A stretch of DNA of 64,000 bases. Origin: Flaveria trinervia. Its lineage: Eukaryota > Streptophyta > Magnoliopsida > Asterales > Asteraceae. The translations under genes and the position numbers were made by a program. Shown here in pieces: positions 1 through 12,712 of this stretch (positions are counted from its first letter, which is position 1; each line of letters begins with the position of its first letter). Under the pieces are notes generated by a model. It made no database searches and was not told the origin of the DNA. It saw only the letters and a program-made list of their open reading frames with translations. The stretch is from contig CM046452.1 of assembly GCA_025506515.1 (NCBI GenBank), positions 77,102,876 to 77,166,875 on the forward strand, in the 5' to 3' direction.

Positions 1-206
1 TGGGATGAGTGATAAACTATGGTCAACATACACAAGTTTCTAAGGCAACTGGGTCAAGTCACCTTGACGTGTCAACGCTTCCAAATGGTAATGCGTTACC
101 AAATGGAATCATTCCGTGTACCTTATAACCCTTAGCTTGTCCTTGTCTAAACTATTACCCTTTGTTGTCCTCATTCCCGTAACTAACTCATTTTTGTATA
201 TCCAGC

Positions 207-1385
207 ATGTATTGTCACCATGGAAACCGTGGAAGTTCCGACTGTAAACTAGCTGCAATGATCGCCCGGAAAATGGCTGTTGTCATCCCGACCATGGTTG
301 ATAAACTTAATAGCACCCTAATGGCTAATAGCAACAACACCAATGGGAACAATAGCGGTGCTCACGGAGAGAATAGAAACAACCAAAACAGGAACAATCA
401 TACTTGTACTTTCAAACACTTCAACTCGTGCAAACCCACTAACTTTAGTGGAAAAGAAGGAGCCACTGGACTTCTCGAGTGGTTTGAAAGCATGGAGAAC
501 ACATTCATTGTTAGCGAGTGCTCTGACGAGTTCAACAACGGGCACTAACATGGTGGAATAGTGAAAAGAGAAACCATGGAACTGAGGTTGCAATGGCGTT
601 GCCCTGGGAAGAATTTAAGGATATCATGATCCAAAAGTTATGCCCGAGGAGCGAGTTGCAAAAGCTAGAGGAGGAGTTCTTGAACCTCAAATAAGATGGT
701 GGGAATCACTTGGCTTATTCCACCCGGCATCATGAGTTGAGTATGCTTCTACCACACATGGTGGACACCATGCCCCGTAACATTGAGAAATTTATCAAGG
801 GGGTGCCACCTCAAATTCAAGATGCCGTGGTGGGTAGTAGGCCTACAACTTGGAGGAGGCGATTACTATCACTGCACAACTCACCGAGAATCATATAAGA
901 GCTGGCACTATGTCGGCAAAGGGTTCCAAGTCTACTACGAAGGTGACACCCGAGGCAGCAAAGGAGGTAAAGCCGAGTCATCTTCTCAAAACAAGAAGCG
1001 TAAGTTCACCCCGACACGCAACTACGCTGTGACCGCCCCAAAAGCTCCTCAAAAACAAATGGTGGTTGCGAATCAAGCTCCCATGGCTAAAGCTTATGCT
1101 GGTCCACATCCTATGTGTAACACATGCAAGTACCATCATTCAAGCAACATTCCATGCCGAGTCTGCTCGTTGTGTGGGAAGTATGGACACTTGGTAACTA
1201 CCTGCCTTTGTGCGCCAAACAACACTGCAATGCCTACCAACCAGACCTGCTATAACTGTGGCGAGCCTGGTCATATTCGTCCGCAATGTCCTCGCAATGC
1301 GGGAACTGTGCCACTGGCTCGTGGAAGGGCTTTCAACATCAACTCCAATCAAGCCCAAGCCAACAACGATGTGGTGAATGGTACG
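207..1385 (+). pseudogene. gag of the truncated gypsy element (broken)
   Basis: Capsid-type Gag, spread over two frames. The first frame (207-548) holds the retrotransposon gag start around the Thr-Asn-Phe-Ser-Gly block. The reading continues in another frame after about 545 with Trp-Trp and Met-Ala-Leu-Pro-Trp-Glu-Glu-Phe, typical of plant gypsy capsids. The C-terminal part (783-1385) is Lys/Pro/Ala-rich and contains a CCHC zinc knuckle CYNCGEPGHIRPQC at about 1249-1290, with a second, imperfect Cys-rich motif just before it. A stop near 690 and frame changes at about 545 and 850 make it a pseudogene. The true start may lie upstream of 207. Confidence 0.8.
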
Positions 1386-1433
1386 TCGTTGAAATTCTTT
1401 TCATCGTATCTTGTCTTATAAAAATTCCTATCT

Positions 1434-1946
1434 ATGTTCATCATACCAATAATGGGTTATTACCAAACAGGTATGTATCTTGTAAATAATCATTATGCAT
1501 CTGTATTGTTTGATTCGGGTGCGGATAGGAGTTTCTTGTCCTTGGAATTCGAGTGTATACTTTCTAAACCGCGTGTTAATCTGGAAAGATCTTTCACGGT
1601 CGAGGTCGCCGATGGAAAATCTATCGTCGTTGACGTCGTAATACGTGACTGCACCTTAAGCCATAACAAACACGAGTTCTTCGTCGACCTTATTCCTATG
1701 CAATTGGGAAGCTTTGATGTTATCATTGGTATGGATTGGTTAGCCAAGCATCATGCGGAAATTCTATGCTTCGAGAAGTGTATCCGAATTCCTTTACCGA
1801 CTGGTGATACTTTGAAGGTCTTTGGGGAGAAATCATCCCAAAGACTCAAACTCATGTCTTGCATCAAGGCCTGCAAGTGCTTAAGTAAAAACTACATGGC
1901 CTTCATGGCATATGTAGTTAATATGAAAGCCAAGGGTAAGGAGTGA
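1434..1946 (+). pseudogene. Aspartic protease domain of the truncated gypsy element
   Basis: Retropepsin-like domain of the pol polyprotein. The catalytic triad LFDSGAD stands at about residues 25-31, and the hydrophobic block DVIIGMDWLAKH at about residues 98-109 is the usual partner in plant gypsy proteases. It overlaps the start of the reverse-transcriptase frame by four bases. In the live family this protease cuts Gag-Pol inside virus-like particles. Here it is a separate ORF only because the polyprotein frame is broken. Confidence 0.85.
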
Positions 1947-3505
1947 AAGACACTCCTGTCGTGTGGGATTTTCCCGAGGTTTTTCCTGAGGATCTTAAAG
2001 GGTTACCTCCCGTGCGAGAAGTTGAGTTCAATATTGACTTAATCCCTGGTGCGAACCCTGTGGCTAAATCACCTTATCATCTTGCACCGTCTGAAATGCA
2101 AGAACTAGCTAGTCAACTGCAAGAGTTGACCGATAAGGGTTTCATTCGCCCTAGTTCATCACCGTGGGGTGCACCTGTACTGTTTGTGAAGAAGAAGGAT
2201 GGTTCATTTCGTATGTGCATCGATTACCGAGAACTCATCAAGCTTACTATAAAAAATCGATACCCTCTCCCTCGAATCGATGATCTCTTCGATCAACTTC
2301 AAGGAGCAACTCAATTCTCAAAGATCGATTTATGTTCTGGGTATCATCAACTACGTGTTCATGATGATGACATTCCAAAGACCGCCTTTCGTACTCGATA
2401 TGGACACTACGAGTTCATGTTCATGCCTTTTGGCTTGACCAATGCACCTGCCGTGTTCGTGGATCTCATGAATCGAGTATGTAAACCGTATTTGGATAAG
2501 TTCGTGATCGTGTTCATTGATGACACTCTTATTTATTCCAAGATGAAAATCGATCACGAGACACACTTGTGACAAGTTCTTGGACTTTTGAAGAAGGAGC
2601 AATTATACGCCAAGTTTTCCAAGTGTGAATTTTGGTTGGAGGAGGTTCAATTCTTAGGGCATATGGTGAATAGCCAAGGAATTCACGTTGATCTTGCTAA
2701 AATTGAAGCCGTGAAGAATTGGTGTGTTCCCACAACCCCAACCGAGGTTCGTTCTTTTATGGTCTTAGCGGGATATTACCGTAGGTTCATAGCAAATTTC
2801 TCGAAGATTGTTAAACCATTAACGGCGCTAACCCAAAAGAATCGACTTTTTGAATGGGGACCCGAGCAAGAAGAGGCTTTCGAGACATTAAAACGCAAGT
2901 TGTGTAACGCTTCTATTCTCACACTTCCCGATGGAAACGATGACTTTACCGTGTATTGGGATGCTTCTAATCAAGGTCTTGGTTGTGTTCTCATGCAACG
3001 AGGCAAAGTTATAGCACACGTTTCGAGGCAATTGAAGGTTCATGAAGTGAACTACATGACTCACGATCTTGAACTTGGTGTTGTGGTTTTTGCATTGAAG
3101 ATTTGGCGACACTATCTATATGAGACGCAATGTATAGTCTACACCGACCATAAGAGTCTCCAACATGTGTTCAACCAAAAGGATTTCAACATGAGACAAA
3201 GACGTTGGATTGAGTTGATTAGCGACTATGACTGCGACATTCGCTGTCACCCTGGAAAGGCGAATGTTGTAGCTGACGCGCTGAGTCGCAAGGTCCACAA
3301 CAAGATTGTCTCGCTCCAAGAAATTCGAGATCGAAGGCAATGGTTTGATACACTAGGAGAATTTGATACCGAGATTCATGTGGATGTCAACGGGACTACT
3401 ATCATGCTTCAAAACATAAGGATCGATAGTGACCTTGAGTTATGCATTCGCGAGGCTCAACAAGCAGCACTAACGACGAAGGGAAAGATGAAGATTGATG
3501 CCTAA
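1943..3505 (+). pseudogene. Reverse transcriptase and RNase H of the truncated gypsy element
   Basis: The RT (1943-2570) shows the plant gypsy order: SSSPWGAPVLFVKKKDG, the YREL block, YPLPRIDDLFDQL, SKIDLCSGYHQL, and the active site VFIDDTLIYSK, where the usual Ile after the Asp pair is Thr. A stop at about 2570 splits it from the thumb and RNase H part (2588-3505). That part carries YWDASNQGLG (first catalytic Asp), YTDHKSLQHVF and the chromovirus-type end NVVADALSRK. Apart from the split the domains are nearly full length. Not functional as it stands. Confidence 0.9.
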
Positions 3506-3538
3506 CGTTCGGTCACAACCAGAGACAAAACCGAATGG

Positions 3539-4066
3539 ATGTGGTACTTCTTGAATCGACTTTGGATCCTGAATTGTGATAACCTTCGACATTTCATTAT
3601 GAACAAAGCTCACCAAACCCGATATTCCATTCATCCTGGCTCCGATAAGATGTACATGGACCTGCGTGGTCAATATTGGTGGCCTGGAATGAAGAAGGAT
3701 ATCGCGTCTTATGTTTCCTAATGTCTCACGTGTGCAAGAGTCAAGGCCGAGCATCAACGACCAAGTGGTTTACTTGAGCAACCTGAAATCCCTATGTGGA
3801 AATGGGAACACATATCCATGGATTTCATAACCAAGTTACCTCGTACACCCCATGGTTATGATAGTATATGGGTCATTGTTGACCGTTTGACCAAGACAAC
3901 ACATTTCATACCCATACGAGATACATACAAGGTTTCAAGGTTGGCTCGAATCTACATTGATGAAATTGTGAGTCGTCATGGCGTGCCTTTACACATTATT
4001 TCCGATCGAGATGCTCGCTTCACTTCACACTTTTGGTCTTCGATGCAAGAACTCTTGGGTACTTAA
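3539..4066 (+). pseudogene. Integrase of the truncated gypsy element, 3' part missing
   Basis: An HHCC zinc-binding region (3600-3760, broken by a stop at about 3719 just before the Cys pair) leads into the rve catalytic core. The first Asp lies in SMDFITKLP and the second in IISDRDARFTSHFW. The sequence ends at LGT (about 4064), so the catalytic Glu, C-terminal domain and chromodomain are absent. The break marks an insertion with loss of the distal part, or a deletion. Confidence 0.88.
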
Positions 4067-6611
4067 TTGGATTTAAGTACAGAATAGCAGTATAGAACAT
4101 ATATAACTTAATTCATAATTTAAAGATAATATTAAGGTTAGGATTACATTAAATCATAACAGTCAAAATTTGATCTAAATATAATCCTATTACAAACATA
4201 TTATCGAACTGCTACATCTTCAGTAACGGTGGAAATGTGCGTCACCGATAGGTTGAGGTCATACATGTTCACAGTTAGATTCACACAGACTTTTCCCATA
4301 TTTCTCCTTAGTCATTATACACATCAAAAGAGAACATTAAGCTGTTAGTCATGATGACTTCCTGAAAAAGCATACTTAAAATAGTCAACATAAAGTTAGT
4401 GAGTTCATAGGTTTATCTTAAACAAAATATTATTGATGCATCAGATACAACCAAACCTTACTTAATAATCAGATCATCCATAACTGTCATATCATAATTC
4501 ATAAATCAGATAATATAGCATCACAACACTCATCCTGTTGGCGCAGGAAATATTTTCCTAAGTAGCGCTACCTATATTATCCAACGGTTCCACATCCGAA
4601 TTAATGGTTGTAACATAAATGACAGTACATATCAAAAATCTTAATAATGCATCAATTCATAAAAACAGTATGCTTTTTCCCCAAAAAGTTTATAAAAATA
4701 AAAATGGGGCTACGAATCTCACCTTTACTCTAAGAGATGACCTATAAACAAAATATTCATAGTTTAAAAAATATATATGTTTTTTACCAAAATTTTCAGT
4801 ACCTCATATATCATGAAAATTTACAATAAGTGGGTCCATAAATTAGACATAACATATTAAATTTTCATGTTTTAATGATTTTCAGATTATTTTCTATAAT
4901 TGTTATAATATTTGAATAAATTCTCAGAAATACCTTCGAGTCTCTAAAAATTCTCAAACATGGTCAGAACACTTTTCACAACGTTTATATATTCTCAAAA
5001 TTTTCTCAAGCCCCTAATCATGGCAAAGTCAATTTTTATGATTTTTATCATTTTTACCATTATTCGGTAAAGTTATCAGAACATACCCAAATATTCTAAT
5101 TTTTATACATACTGTTCTAATCAAATTTACATACTTTCTGTAAATTTTCCATAATTTATTTCACAGTTTAAATATTTTTCTCGATTTTTAAATAGCAGAA
5201 ATTTCTACAATTCATAATTTATTCATAACTTCGAATTAGGTCACGAAACTTTTTCTGCAATTCTTATAATTCATAAAAGTCGACAATAATTCTTTCAACT
5301 ATTTTCCAGGTTTATTTCTTCCAGCATTAAATTTTCTTCCAAATAGTCAAATAATTCATATAATTTATTTTACTTGTAGTAATAGCCTTAAAATTTACAG
5401 AATAATATTTCCTAATATTCCAAATATATTCATAATGTTTGTTCCTACAATCATAGTCAAATACATACCAAACCGAATTTTGTAAGTTGATACATAATTT
5501 TTCAACCTTTTTATTGATAGTTTCTTATATAGCTTTGATGACTAATGTCCATCCATTATTTTCAGGTAAAAGACCTTCTTAGTATTCTTTTAATAAAATT
5601 ATCATGTGTGTAAGATTATGTGAAGAACTTGTGAATTTAACCATAAGGTTGTTTATATGTGTTGTTTAGACATATATGTATATTTTGGTAAATTCAACTA
5701 GTTATGGTTTAGGGATTATAACCTTGATTTAGATAACAAGAGAAGGTGATGATAGCTGATGGTAGCTTCTTTCTCTTATGGATTGAGTTGAGTGATTGTC
5801 TTGAGCTTCAAAGTTTTGATTCCCTTGAACCGGTGCAAGAGATGTTGAGCATTCAAGTTGCGGTTAGTATGTGTTGATAGAAGGAACCGAGAGTGTAGAG
5901 GGTGTGGGAGATGGTGGTGATATAGGTTGTTGTGGGGTGTCCGTGAGGTGAGGAGTGGAGGTGGAGATGGTTGTGGCGTTCGGTTATGGTGGTGGTGACC
6001 GAAAGTTTTTGAGGGAGAGAGTTTGAGATGGAGATTTGGATGGTGTGTGATTTGTGTTTCCAAGCCATCAGCTGAGAGCTTCAAGTAATGAGGTTATTCA
6101 TCATTAAACCTAGGTGTAGGCTTGCAAGGTGGCATGCTCAAGACATGCTTGGTGTTTGGGTGGCTAGGTGTCGACCAAGGAGATGTAACGAGTCATCACC
6201 TTATTAATGCTAATGTTAAGGTTAATAATCGGTTTGCTTGATTTTAATTAACCGAGGCTAAGGTTTAGGTGGTGCTTATGTTAATGTTTGAGTGTATAAA
6301 ATGTTTAGCTTCGTTTTGACGTCAAGTTCTTTGATGTTGTATTGTAATGTGGTGTTTGGTTGGGTTGTATTTTCGGTTAGTTTGGTGTATGTTGGGTGTT
6401 AAAATGTTAAATTTATTGATCAAATAATGTTTGGTATCTAAAACTTATGAATATGGATACATGCACACGTAAAATTTGTGCATGCATCACCATGCATACG
6501 TGCAACATAAACACATATAATATATATAGGCTTAGTCAAATAATTATTAAAATGTAGAAGAATTTTATTTATATGTTAATTTTGTCTAACCTTATTTTTA
6601 GGGTCGTCACA
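4067..6611 (-). repeat. LTR-like block, minus orientation, left end truncated
   Basis: No gene is seen here. The right end, AGGGTCGTCACA at 6600-6611, read on the minus strand is TGTGACGACCCT, a common start of plant gypsy LTRs. Inside, GTCAACATAAAGTTAGTGAG (about 4384) and a GGGGCTACGAATCTCACC-like block (about 4707) match landmarks that recur in the other LTRs of this window. The left boundary is not a TG end and no duplication pairs the two sides. I read this as one LTR whose 3' end was lost. The His/Pro-rich ORF inside it (5776-6084, minus) is low-complexity and not a gene. Confidence 0.5.
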
Positions 6612-7201
6612 TGAGCCACATATGCTATAGACCAGTCGTAAGTGTTCTTTTCTTGATCTATAGCTTTACACTAGCTGCGAATCTTCCGTTGTTGATAATA
6701 TAAATATTGTGAGGAAGCGACTATTAAACATTTATTGTTGATTTCCTATCTTAGATGTTGTTTTTGGTTTCAAGGGAAGTGATAATGTTTACTACACCAA
6801 GACATATTATGATCAAACTATTATACTTAAAGCTATCACAAAGAGTCATTGCATTTTGTAGTACCAAATATGTTTTCCTTTCTTACTCTTTTTAATATTT
6901 TTATTTTACAAGATCATGTGACTAAAAGTAAAGTAATTATATAAACGAGTTGGAATTAGGGTTCTTGTTGATTTAACTTGGGATAATTAACCTATTCTCT
7001 AGCTTGATTTTTACCTAATTTATTATTTTTTTCTTTTTTAAGTGAATGCATGAAAGAAGTTTATTCAAGAATCTTGATATATAATCACAAGAATCACATC
7101 TTTAATATTTGTTTTCGTATTGATTGCAATAAAGGATGTATGCAAGGAAAGAAAGAACAGTTGCCGACCATTTAGCAGGTAATGAATTTGTTTTGTTATA
7201 T
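6612..7201. other. No gene seen
   Basis: AT-rich intergenic sequence without a convincing ORF, repeat boundary or RNA gene. It begins at the right end of the LTR-like block and ends at the left duplication of the SINE-like element. Confidence 0.6.
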
Positions 7202-7446
7202 ATGTATATATATTGAACGACAAATGTACGACCCTGCTTCGAAGGATATGTATTATTTTAATCGGGCCCACCTATCCGTTTTCTAGCCGGGACCGCAACC
7301 CTAACCCCTTAGGAGGAAACCCATTGCTAAGAAAACTCCCTGGCTCAACTCTAGGCATTTTTTGCTCAAAGTGAGACTTGAACCCATGACCTCCCCTTTA
7401 TTTACATGTCATGAGTACATGAAAAAACCCACTGGCTCAACTCTGA
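7202..7446 (-). mobile_element. Probable tRNA-derived SINE
   Basis: On the minus strand the right end starts GAGTTGAGCCAGTGGG, a loose pol III box A. About 50 bases on comes GGTTCAAGTCTC, a good box B. A non-tRNA body and a short TA-rich tail follow. The unit is flanked by the 10-bp direct repeat TTTGTTATAT (7192-7201 and 7447-7456), as expected for LINE-driven SINE insertion. A second GAGTTGAGCCAGGGAG lies inside. I do not recognise the family. The host strand and length (about 245 bp) fit a SINE, but box A is weak. Confidence 0.5.
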
Positions 7447-7859
7447 TTTGTTATATTTTGTGTTTTGTTATGTATGATTTAAGGGTTATGTCTTTTGGCT
7501 AAGATCAAGTTTGTGATTGATACTAGGGTTATGAGATGTTTTTGTCTTTAAATCTTTTAAATTAATTCATTAAACTTTTTAGTAGTAAAGAGAGGTTTAA
7601 GTGGACTCGATCAAATTATGTGATTATGCTTTGAGTCTCATCTCCTCAATGCTGCATAATGCAGAATGTTTCACTTAATTGATGGGTCTAAGAGTTTTAA
7701 GTCTATAAATTATTTCATAATCTTTCTTGATGCACAACGTCTATGCTGGTTAGGCTATGTTTGATCATATGTGAACTTTGAATAAACTGATTTGTGATCC
7801 TTTTGTTTTGCAAGACCAGGTAATAGTCTAAACTTTTCTTTGATTCTATGATCAATAGT

Positions 7860-9937
7860 TGTAAGGCCCCGTTCCCGAAAACCTCACAGTTGATTAATCA
7901 TAGCAGTTAAAAACACTAAACATTATAATTATACAAACTTAAGCAGCGGAAATAATTTATCAAAAACCATTTATTTCATTTAAACCACTTTTGTTGAGCA
8001 ATACATCATCGTTTAAATGATTACAAAAGAATTATTTTACTGCATTACAAAACAACAGCAACATAAAATACGAATGGATGACAGTCTTTCCCTACCGAGT
8101 GGCTTCACCCTCGTGCCATCCTCAGCAATAATTACCTGCCAACTGAAAATGTATAAAAGTCAACGTTGCTAAGTGAGTTCTAGTTTTAAAAGTAATAAAA
8201 TATTGTCTGCATGTTGCATATGAAAATACTCTTTCTATGAAATACAACTCTTTACTGTATATGCGAGCACGCATTAACTATATGAACAGATACTGTTCGT
8301 TCTCTTTACTGTATGCCTTGTATGTTCTGTAATCTTTTATCTTCATCTTTCACTTTCTATATGGACCAATGAGCAATACCCTAAACTGTATGCACGATGA
8401 AAACCGGTGATGGGCCATCTATATCCCTCAAAAGGGTTCTGTTTACTATATACAAGGCCGACCCAAACACCTAGGATACGCTACAGAGGTCCTGCCAATC
8501 TCCAAGACTGGCTCTGTGTGCATAATAGGGTAGCTAACCCGCAGCACAGTTGAGCTAACGACAACATGGCCGTGTACCTCCTGTAAGCTTGCAAGACTTG
8601 TTAACATTTTATTAATGTTCCTCTTCTTTTCTTTATTGCACTTTTCTTTATTATTACAATATACTTTATGTTACGACAATAAACATACCACGTAAAGTCA
8701 CACACTATAAGTAATAATAATAGCAATAATAATAAGGAACAATCATAATCATGCATGAAACTCATCATTAATAAGCCCTAATCAAACCTCGGTCAAAACC
8801 CTAAAAGCACAGACTCCCAAAAATTTTGTAATAATTTCTAAGTGTTGGGCGCTTAGACATTATTTGGGCGCATGAGCCCTGTTTGGGTGTTTCATCACTA
8901 TGTAGGCACATCAGCCAACACTTAATCATCTTAACACTTAGGCGCATGAACTATTCAGGTGCATGGACTATTCAGACGTATGAACACTTAGGCGCATGGG
9001 TTATTCGGACGCATGGACACTTAGGCGCATGGGCCACTTGAGTGCATGGGCACTATTCGGGCGCATGGCGCTGCACTTAGTCGTCCGACTAATATTTCTA
9101 GGCGCATGGACCACTATTCACGCGCATGGGCTATACTTAAACATTTCTGAGGCCATTTCAGGCGCATGGGCTATACTTAAACATTTCTAAGGCAATTTCA
9201 GGCGCATGGGCTACTGTTTAGGCGCATGGGTTACACTTAAATTCATCTAAGGCATTTCCAGGCGCATGAGTCTTATCTAGGCGCATGAACCTTCTATGTA
9301 ACATGTTTCTAGTATGTTTTCAAACCCAATCATCAAACCCATCTGTTCTAAGCTTAACATGGCTATTCTAAACATGAACAACCTATAAGCATTCAGGAAT
9401 CATCATCCAACATGCATAATACATACGGGCAAACATACATAAACATTGTACAAACCGTTTTAAATACATTTCAGCCCTAAAAATGTTTAAAACAAGTAGA
9501 AACCGGGGTCTAGAAACTCACCTGATGCAACTTGGATGTTTCTTCCTTTCTAACCATTTTGCAACTGAGTTCAAACACCTAAAACACAACAAAACACACA
9601 CACATGGACACACACACAAGCACATAAGCACATAAGCATGTAACCAAGATAAAACCCATCATAAATACTTAAAAATCACGAATTCTTACCTTGAATTCGA
9701 TTTCTTATGTTCTTCTTCTTCAAAACCCGAAGTTCTGCTCTCTTCTCTCTCTAATCCGATTGAAAATAGTGATGTGAAGTGAGGGTGAGCGACCATGCCC
9801 ACTTTTAGACCAACTTTTTTGTGTACTTTTGTTCTTTTTACATTTTTAACCCCTCAATTGGGTTCATTGACAATTCCTTCTTTATTCTTCAACCTCTTAT
9901 TCTTCCTTTTCTTTTTAAGAAATAACCGGGTGTTACA
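7860..9937 (-). mobile_element. Solo LTR, Tekay-like gypsy family (duplication ATAGT)
   Basis: The block starts TGTAAGGCCCCGTTCCC and ends GGGTGTTACA. Read on the minus strand this is TGTAACACCC...GGGGCCTTACA, the same termini as the LTRs of the complete gypsy element at 31835-40561. Perfect ATAGT lies on both sides (7855-7859 and 9938-9942). No primer-binding site, polypurine tract or coding region adjoins it, so it is a solo LTR left by LTR-LTR recombination. Length is 2078 bp. An array of GGCGCATG words fills its middle (8848-9295). Confidence 0.9.
8848..9295. repeat. Array of GGCGCATG words in the solo LTR
   Basis: About fifteen copies of GGCGCATG or one-base variants occur at irregular spacing of roughly 15-50 bp, usually followed by GGCTAT, GGCTACT or GACTATT. 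Part of it is a tandem duplication of a roughly 45-bp unit containing ACTTAAACATTTCT. The same position in the related LTRs at 31835 and 38694 holds CATTCGCACGACTG-type words instead. Confidence 0.8.
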
Positions 9938-10879
9938 ATAGTGCAATACAAGCTACATATACTAATATGAACATTTTTAATTTCCTACTTATGTTACATT
10001 TTGGATAGCTTAATTTTGCTTTGTTAAATTTTATGTGGTTTGTCCTTACAAAAATTGAAAACCAAGTTGAAGATTAGTATTGTTTGGTATTATGTTTGAG
10101 AACAACTATATGCATAGAGAAATAAAAAAGGTTCAACTACTCCTAGAAAAGTTTTTTAAACTTAAATTTGGGTGTAATAATTATAGTTAGGATATGTATA
10201 ACACCAATTATCCAATCATCTTTCATTCACCTATGAATGCCATTTGGTTATAATAAACGTTTAGGGTCTATAGGTTTGCTTTTGTGGCTAGAATCTTTTG
10301 ATATGATAGTTTTGAGTTTGGAATATGAATTAACATGTAAAAGAGTCCGTTTATTTCATATATGTCATTTGGTTCTAATATAAGTTAATTTTATTTACAC
10401 AGATGATAGTAATGAAGTTTAAAAAACATTAATAAAATGAGCAACCTACAATGCTGATTATAAATAAAAAAACAGAATTTAGGAGTTACATAAACTTTTT
10501 CTGATCAAAGCCATGACCAAATTAGTACACTAATTTTTTTCGAGCGTTAACATATTAAGACACCAACCCAATCATATAAATCATACAAGTCCACTAGTTT
10601 GAAATGTATATTTTGGTTCACGGTTCGGTTTACCTTTGATGCAAACTAAATCAGCCATTTAACATTTATTAATTTTTTTCTATATTTCAAAAACATGCAA
10701 TCATGTATATATTGTGAATTTTAAAGTATAAATGGTATTTGATTTCTTGAAACTAAAATAATGACATCATGAATATATATAATCAAATATGCATAACAAA
10801 TCTCCTTAACTTATGAAGATTATTTGACTTTACTACAAACAATCATTATCTAAACAACAGAAGATATATATACTTTAAC
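9938..10879. other. AT-rich spacer, possibly a decayed copia LTR
   Basis: No gene is seen. At the right end, minus-strand GGGGAA runs directly into TGTTAAAGTATATATATC (10879 leftward). This looks like a polypurine tract followed by a copia LTR start, and the copia RNase H remnant lies just upstream. The other LTR end could not be placed. Confidence 0.35.
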
Positions 10880-11300
10880 ATTCCCCATCTGTTTAAGCGC
10901 GAGTTTGAACAAATACTCAAACTATCAAGAAAGTTTTAGAAAAGTTGTTTAGAAAGTCCATTGGCAAGAATATCGACATATTGGTAAAAGGCTAGCATAT
11001 GCAACCCGAATGTGACCCTATCGTACTTTTCTTAATGAAGTGCATATAAATATCAGCATGGTTCATTTTTTTTATATTGACTGGAATTTTCTAACAAGCT
11101 AGTAAACTTCAAAGACCCCGCCATGATAAACTATTGTCGTCACCGGAGACAAACTTGAAGTTCAAGTAACAAATTTCATAGTCAAGTTCTTTTAGCTATG
11201 ACGTTAGTTGTGCCATAGTATACTACCTTAGCACTATATCAGGATATTGCATCTTGTCGTTTTGAACACCAAGCAATAAGATTACTACCAAGATACTTAC
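10880..11300 (-). pseudogene. Copia RNase H remnant (distal half of a split element)
   Basis: Minus-strand reading from 11300 gives LGSNLIAWCSKRQDAIS, then NLLLEL, YKKNEP and YVDILANGLSK in several frames. This is the order of a Ty1/copia RNase H domain, which normally reads ...LISWSSKRQ...NLLLEL...HIEIDIHF...ADIFTKGLP. It begins exactly at the LTR A junction. Its upstream continuation lies 30.7 kb away at 42046-43900. Many stops show great age. Confidence 0.75.
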
Positions 11301-11658
11301 TGTCACACCCCAGCCGATGGCGAAAACATCGGAGCACGAGAAATGATAGATTGTTCAAAGACATCATAGAACTAAAGTAATAATAAATTAAGATTAAATT
11401 TCATTTCCATTAATCAACATAACATTAGAATGCTTCAAATAAACATACAATAATTTTGAGAAATACAAGTTTAAAAAACATAATAAAATGATAGATTTGG
11501 TTTGTTTTTAAGTCCATCTAATTGTATTTCTTGATAAAGCTTCACGCATTTCATGCAACATGTATAAAATATTGGTCAACATATGAATATGTTGCTGAGC
11601 ATACAAGTTTGAATATATAGCATAATAGTGAATAAATCTCAATTCAACATGAATAAAG

Positions 11659-12395
11659 TGTTATGGATCATGTACGGGACGATGTACTAACTGATTAACA
11701 TGTAAACCGAATCAAATAGTACGGAATCCTATTTGATTGGCGATCCAATCAGTGAGAACGCACGTAGAAACAATTATGTAATTGAATCTAACGTTAAGAA
11801 TCGATTAGGAATCGATCTACTGCGATCTATGAACTTGGAGTATGATCTTAGAGGTCTCTGGACGGCTAGGGTACGTTTGGAGTCGAAGTGTGTTCAATGC
11901 TTACGTTTTTCCACGAATTAGATGGTATTTATAGGTTAGGGTTACTCATTCGGGCGACTGAACCATTTGCAAGGTTCATTCGTGTGATTGAGCCATGCGG
12001 TTGATCCATTCGCATGACTGAGTGTTCAATCATGCGACTGAGTCAGTCGCATGAAGTTGTTCAGGCGTATGGACTATTTAGGTGCATAGACACTCAGTCG
12101 CATGGCCATTCGAACGCATGACCACTGTTGGGGTGCATGGTCCAATCGGACGCATAAGAACTTCACTTAACCAAGTTTGAATGTATTCCTTATTATAACA
12201 TTATGTATATCATTTCAAACAATCACAAACCTATATAATCAATTCAATATGCGTTACACAACTCATTAAAGAAATATTAAACATTATAATCACAACCAAA
12301 CATGTACATTTCATTAAGTACCCAAAAATTACATAAGCGTAAGACATTAAAGACATATACATTAAGTTCAGAAACTAGGGACACATGTACCTACA
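11659..12395 (-). repeat. 3' LTR of the Sire element
   Basis: 737 bp, intact ends, adjacent to the polypurine tract. On the minus strand a block of palindromic CG words (plus 11947-12157) precedes TATAAATA (plus 11926-11933), the likely U3 promoter. It lacks the MITE found in the 5' LTR and shows its empty site. Confidence 0.92.
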
Positions 12396-12412
12396 AACTC
12401 CCCCTTGGACCT
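12396..12412 (-). promoter_or_regulatory. Polypurine tract of the Sire element
   Basis: Minus strand reads GGTCCAAGGGGGAGTT directly before the 3' LTR start TGTAGG. This is the plus-strand DNA priming site of reverse transcription. It fixes the orientation of the element as minus. Confidence 0.85.
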
Positions 12413-12712
12413 AGTTCCATCTAATGTCTTACCATCTTCATAACCTCTTCATACTTCTTGTACTTCTCTTCTCTTGTGACTCCTGCGTGTATCTCAAACG
12501 CAAAGCAGAGTCGTATAATGTTCTGAAACTGTAGAGCTTGTATAATATCTTGAGAGTCATAGAACAGTGGCCACTTGTACAATGTATATACATCATCTGC
12601 AGACAAGTTCGTAAGCCACATAGGGTCAAACACCCTAATGGTTTCCATAACACCATTCTTGTTCAGGACTATGACTGCTTCTGCTGTTCTCCAATCATAG
12701 TACCACCATTTG

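Larger units (their letters stand above)
1..4066 (+). mobile_element. Decayed Ty3/gypsy chromovirus-like element, truncated at both ends
   Basis: Gag, protease, reverse transcriptase, RNase H and integrase follow one another in Ty3/gypsy order on the plus strand. The proteins closely resemble those of the complete chromovirus at 31835-40561, so a Tekay/Del-type lineage is likely. The left end lies outside the window and no LTR is visible there. On the right, integrase stops abruptly at about 4064, just after the second catalytic Asp block, and unrelated LTR-like sequence follows without the rest of integrase or a chromodomain. Several stops and frameshifts break the coding sequence. The copy is dead and older than the one at 31835. 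Confidence 0.9.

Noticed and set aside
5776..6084. 102-residue His/Pro-rich ORF, minus strand
   Set aside because: Low-complexity, inside an LTR-like block, no homology recognised and no gene signals.
8848..9295. Repeated short words resembling a CRISPR array
   Set aside because: Words are only 8 bp, irregularly spaced and inside a plant LTR; no cas genes and a eukaryotic genome.
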